From: Candidatus Omnitrophota bacterium
Lineage (GTDB): Bacteria > Omnitrophota > Omnitrophia > Omnitrophales > Aquincolibacteriaceae
NCBI GenBank assembly: GCA_020632475.1
Contig: JACKFM010000001.1
Coordinates: 186,001 to 250,000 of the forward strand
DNA length: 64,000 nucleotides
Direction of reading: 5' to 3'
The translations under genes were made by a program, and so were the position numbers. This document shows, piece by piece, positions 62,489 to 64,000 of this stretch (the stretch's first letter is position 1; each line of letters starts with the position of its first letter). The notes under the pieces were generated by a model, which was given only the letters and a program-made list of their open reading frames with translations, searched no databases and was not told the origin of the DNA.

Positions 62489-63367
62489 ATGAAGTCCCTC
62501 ATCATTTATAGCCCTGCCAAGATTAATCTTGATCTTCGGGTGACCGGAAAATACAAAAACGGCTATCACAAACTTCTGACCGTTTTTCACCGTATTTCAC
62601 TTCGTGACAAAATTAAGCTGACCAAAACTTCTGCTGGAATTGCTCTGTCCTGTGATCATTCCAAAGTGCCTTGCGATGAGCGTAATCTCATTGTTAAAGC
62701 CTATCGGATGCTGCATAAACGTTATCCGAATTTGGGTGGCGTCCGTGTGCGTTTGACCAAAAATATTCCTGTCCAGGGTGGTTTGGGAGGGGGATCTTCA
62801 AACGCAGCTTTTTTTCTATTGGCGATGAAGAAACTTTATCGTTTGAAGATTTCTCACAAAGAACTGCTTTCTATGGGCCGGAGGTTGGGAGCGGATGTCC
62901 CTTTCTTTTTATGGGATGTGAATCAGGGGATTGGGACTGGGCGAGGGGACCGGATTTGTCCCATGATCGCAAAAGACAAGAAATGGTTTGTTCTGATCGT
63001 TTTTGATAAGGGGTTGAGTACTAAAAATGTTTTCGAAAGTTTGCCCAAAACCCTGCAACCCCTTTTCTTGACAAACATTAGGCGTATTGTTAGAATCGCC
63101 TGCTCTTTAATGGATCAAAAAGACTTGTTGGATGCCCGAAAGTCTTTTGTCAATGATCTAGCAAAGCCTGCATTCAAATTTTTCCCTTCGATTCGTCGAG
63201 TGATCGCAAAGGCAGAAAGGGCGGGAGCTTCTTTTGTGCAGATGTCGGGAAGCGGACCGACGGTTTTTGCGGTCTTTAATTACTCGAAAGAGGCACGGGT
63301 TTTTATACGTAAACTTAAAGGAATGCGGGTTGCACGACACCGTTTAATACTTTGTCATTCGATCTAA
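62489..63367 (+). CDS. ispE: IspE, 4-diphosphocytidyl-2-C-methyl-D-erythritol kinase
   Basis: It phosphorylates CDP-ME in the MEP isoprenoid pathway. The 292-aa GHMP kinase has the substrate motif SPAKINLDLRVTGKYKNGYHKL, the ATP loop PVQGGLGGGSSNAAF (about 93), GADVPFFLWDVNQGIGTGRGD and the late MSGSGPTVFAVF. It shows that the organism uses the MEP route. A TTTT stretch right before the ATG leaves no clear ribosome site. Confidence 0.95.
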   Translation: MKSLIIYSPAKINLDLRVTGKYKNGYHKLLTVFHRISLRDKIKLTKTSAGIALSCDHSKVPCDERNLIVKAYRMLHKRYPNLGGVRVRLTKNIPVQGGLGGGSSNAAFFLLAMKKLYRLKISHKELLSMGRRLGADVPFFLWDVNQGIGTGRGDRICPMIAKDKKWFVLIVFDKGLSTKNVFESLPKTLQPLFLTNIRRIVRIACSLMDQKDLLDARKSFVNDLAKPAFKFFPSIRRVIAKAERAGASFVQMSGSGPTVFAVFNYSKEARVFIRKLKGMRVARHRLILCHSI

Positions 63368-63388
63368 ATATTTAGATCATACGGTCAT

Positions 63389-63459
63389 TGCCCGATGGTG
63401 AAACGGTATCACACTGCCCTTTGGAGGCAAGGTTCTTGGTTCGAGTCCAGGTCGGGCAG
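63389..63459 (+). tRNA. tRNA-Gln(UUG)
   Basis: A 71-nt cloverleaf. Acceptor TGCCCGA pairs with TCGGGCA, the D-arm is GTG/CAC, and the anticodon stem TGCC/GGCA holds the loop CTTTGGA with anticodon TTG at 63421-63423. The T-arm is CTTGG-TTCGAGT-CCAGG, and the discriminator is G. CCA is not encoded, unlike in tRNA-fMet. In this organism it would be charged with Glu and then amidated by GatCAB, unless a GlnRS exists elsewhere. Confidence 0.95.
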
Positions 63460-63762
63460 TTTAGTTGCTGTTAATTCAAAACCGACCAAGTGCTTTTGAA
63501 TGTTACAGCAACTTAATCCCGAAAAGAACGAAGTGCTTTTCGGGGCTGAACTGTTAATCCGAAACTGAGCCAAGTCTTTCGGATGTTATAGCGACTTAAT
63601 CCTGAAAAAATAAGTTAGGATTTTTTCAGGGCATGAGTTAATTTCGGGCAGCGCTTGAATTTTTTATTCAAGCACGCCCGCCCAAGGCGGGGTAGTCCCG
63701 AAAAGACGGTAGCGAATTTCAGGACATCAAAGAAATTCTCAAAACATATTCAGGATTTATCT
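63460..63762 (+). repeat. Array of degenerate hairpin repeats between tRNA-Gln and clpX
   Basis: No gene. At least four hairpins follow each other: TTGCTGT...ACAGCAA enclosing TTCAAAA/TTTTGAA; CCCGAAAAG/CTTTTCGGG; ATCCGAAA/TTTCGGAT; and CCTGAAAAAAT/ATTTTTTCAGG. The joints share the word CTTAATCC and most loops share (C/G)AAGT. A further stem GCTTGAATTT/AATTCAAGC-like lies near 63650-63670. It looks like a short tandem array with compensatory changes. Confidence 0.6.
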
Positions 63763-64000
63763 ATGACCACGGAAAAATGTTCATTTTGCGGACGCGATAA
63801 ACGCCGTGAGGTACGCAAGATCTTTGCGGGGCCCGGTGTTTATATTTGCGATATCTGTATCCGTATCTGCGGTGAGATTTTAAATAAAGACCATTCTAAA
63901 ATCGATAAGCGGCAGGATATCGTACAGCGTTACAGCGTTTTAAAACCGCGTGAGATTAAAGAAAAACTGGATCAGTTTATCGTCGGGCAGGAAAGGGCTA
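63763..64000 (+). CDS. clpX: ClpX, ATP-dependent protease ATPase subunit (partial, 3' end missing)
   Basis: The AAA+ unfoldase that feeds substrates to ClpP. Only the first 79 codons are in the window. The N-terminal C4 zinc-binding domain is complete: CSFCGRDKRREVRKIFAGPG, then YICDICIRICGEIL. The segment LKPREIKEKLDQFIVGQERA begins the AAA+ core. The start ATG at 63763 is preceded by CAGGATTTATCT, a weak ribosome site. Confidence 0.95.
   Translation, partial: MTTEKCSFCGRDKRREVRKIFAGPGVYICDICIRICGEILNKDHSKIDKRQDIVQRYSVLKPREIKEKLDQFIVGQERA

Overview
The window is a moderate-GC bacterial chromosome segment from a Gram-negative cell: it encodes an outer-membrane beta-barrel, a lipoprotein and many signal-peptide proteins, next to core housekeeping genes. 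Two very large secreted proteins (1792 and 2140 aa), many palindromic intergenic repeats and the housekeeping gene order would fit an uncultivated lineage of the PVC/Omnitrophota kind. That placement is inference; no rRNA gene is present to settle it.

Layout. 1-6.2 kb: end of rsmI, purN, a hybrid histidine kinase with a separate receiver protein, enolase and an FtsB/DivIC-like division protein. 6.2-8.0 kb: a small accessory island. On the minus strand lies an initiator tRNA-fMet gene split by a 195-nt group I intron. A free-standing PD-(D/E)XK homing-endonuclease-like gene faces away from it, and inverted copies of a palindromic repeat bracket the pair. 8.1-13.5 kb: a 1792-aa secreted beta-helix/Ig-like repeat protein whose 3' third is a fresh 462-bp tandem expansion. 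13.6-17.1 kb: a small membrane protein, then a minus-strand ECF sigma/anti-sigma module with a helical periplasmic protein and an EF-hand protein. 17.4-20.1 kb: a CBS/receiver protein and a DEAD-box helicase. 20.3 kb: a Fic N-terminal remnant. 20.6-27.0 kb: a 2140-aa secreted multidomain protein. 27.4-35.8 kb: Dps, an exported isoaspartyl methyltransferase, SGNH-like, YihY, DUF456 and ATP-grasp proteins, and a tandem pair of small paralogous helical proteins. 35.8-40.3 kb: a second DEAD-box helicase, an RluA-type pseudouridine synthase, an unusual SDR and a haem-binding protein. 40.5-48.6 kb: mutS, mutL, a lipoprotein, radC, a receiver protein, a DoxX-like protein and a SixA-like phosphatase. 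48.7-53.7 kb: gatCAB, tsaD, mgtC-like. 54.0-58.1 kb: a four-gene glycan operon. 58.4-61.3 kb: a beta-barrel, a secreted protein and a His-rich membrane protein. 61.4-64 kb: hisG, a 32-aa bS22/COX24-like protein, ispE, tRNA-Gln and the start of clpX.

The standout is the tRNA-fMet intron plus endonuclease. The intron boundaries follow group I rules (a U.G pair in P1, a terminal G), and exact removal yields a 77-nt initiator tRNA with CAU anticodon. The nearby endonuclease resembles I-Ssp6803I, which in Synechocystis is encoded inside the tRNA-fMet intron. Here the ORF sits outside the intron on the opposite strand, suggesting a separated intron/endonuclease pair.

Two genome-wide habits also show. 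Several genes (hisG, mutS, the YihY gene, the SDR gene, one small-protein gene and perhaps gshB) have a -10 box only 7-11 nt before the start codon and no Shine-Dalgarno sequence, so they probably make leaderless mRNAs. Gene boundaries carry several families of hairpin-forming repeats, some built like MITEs.
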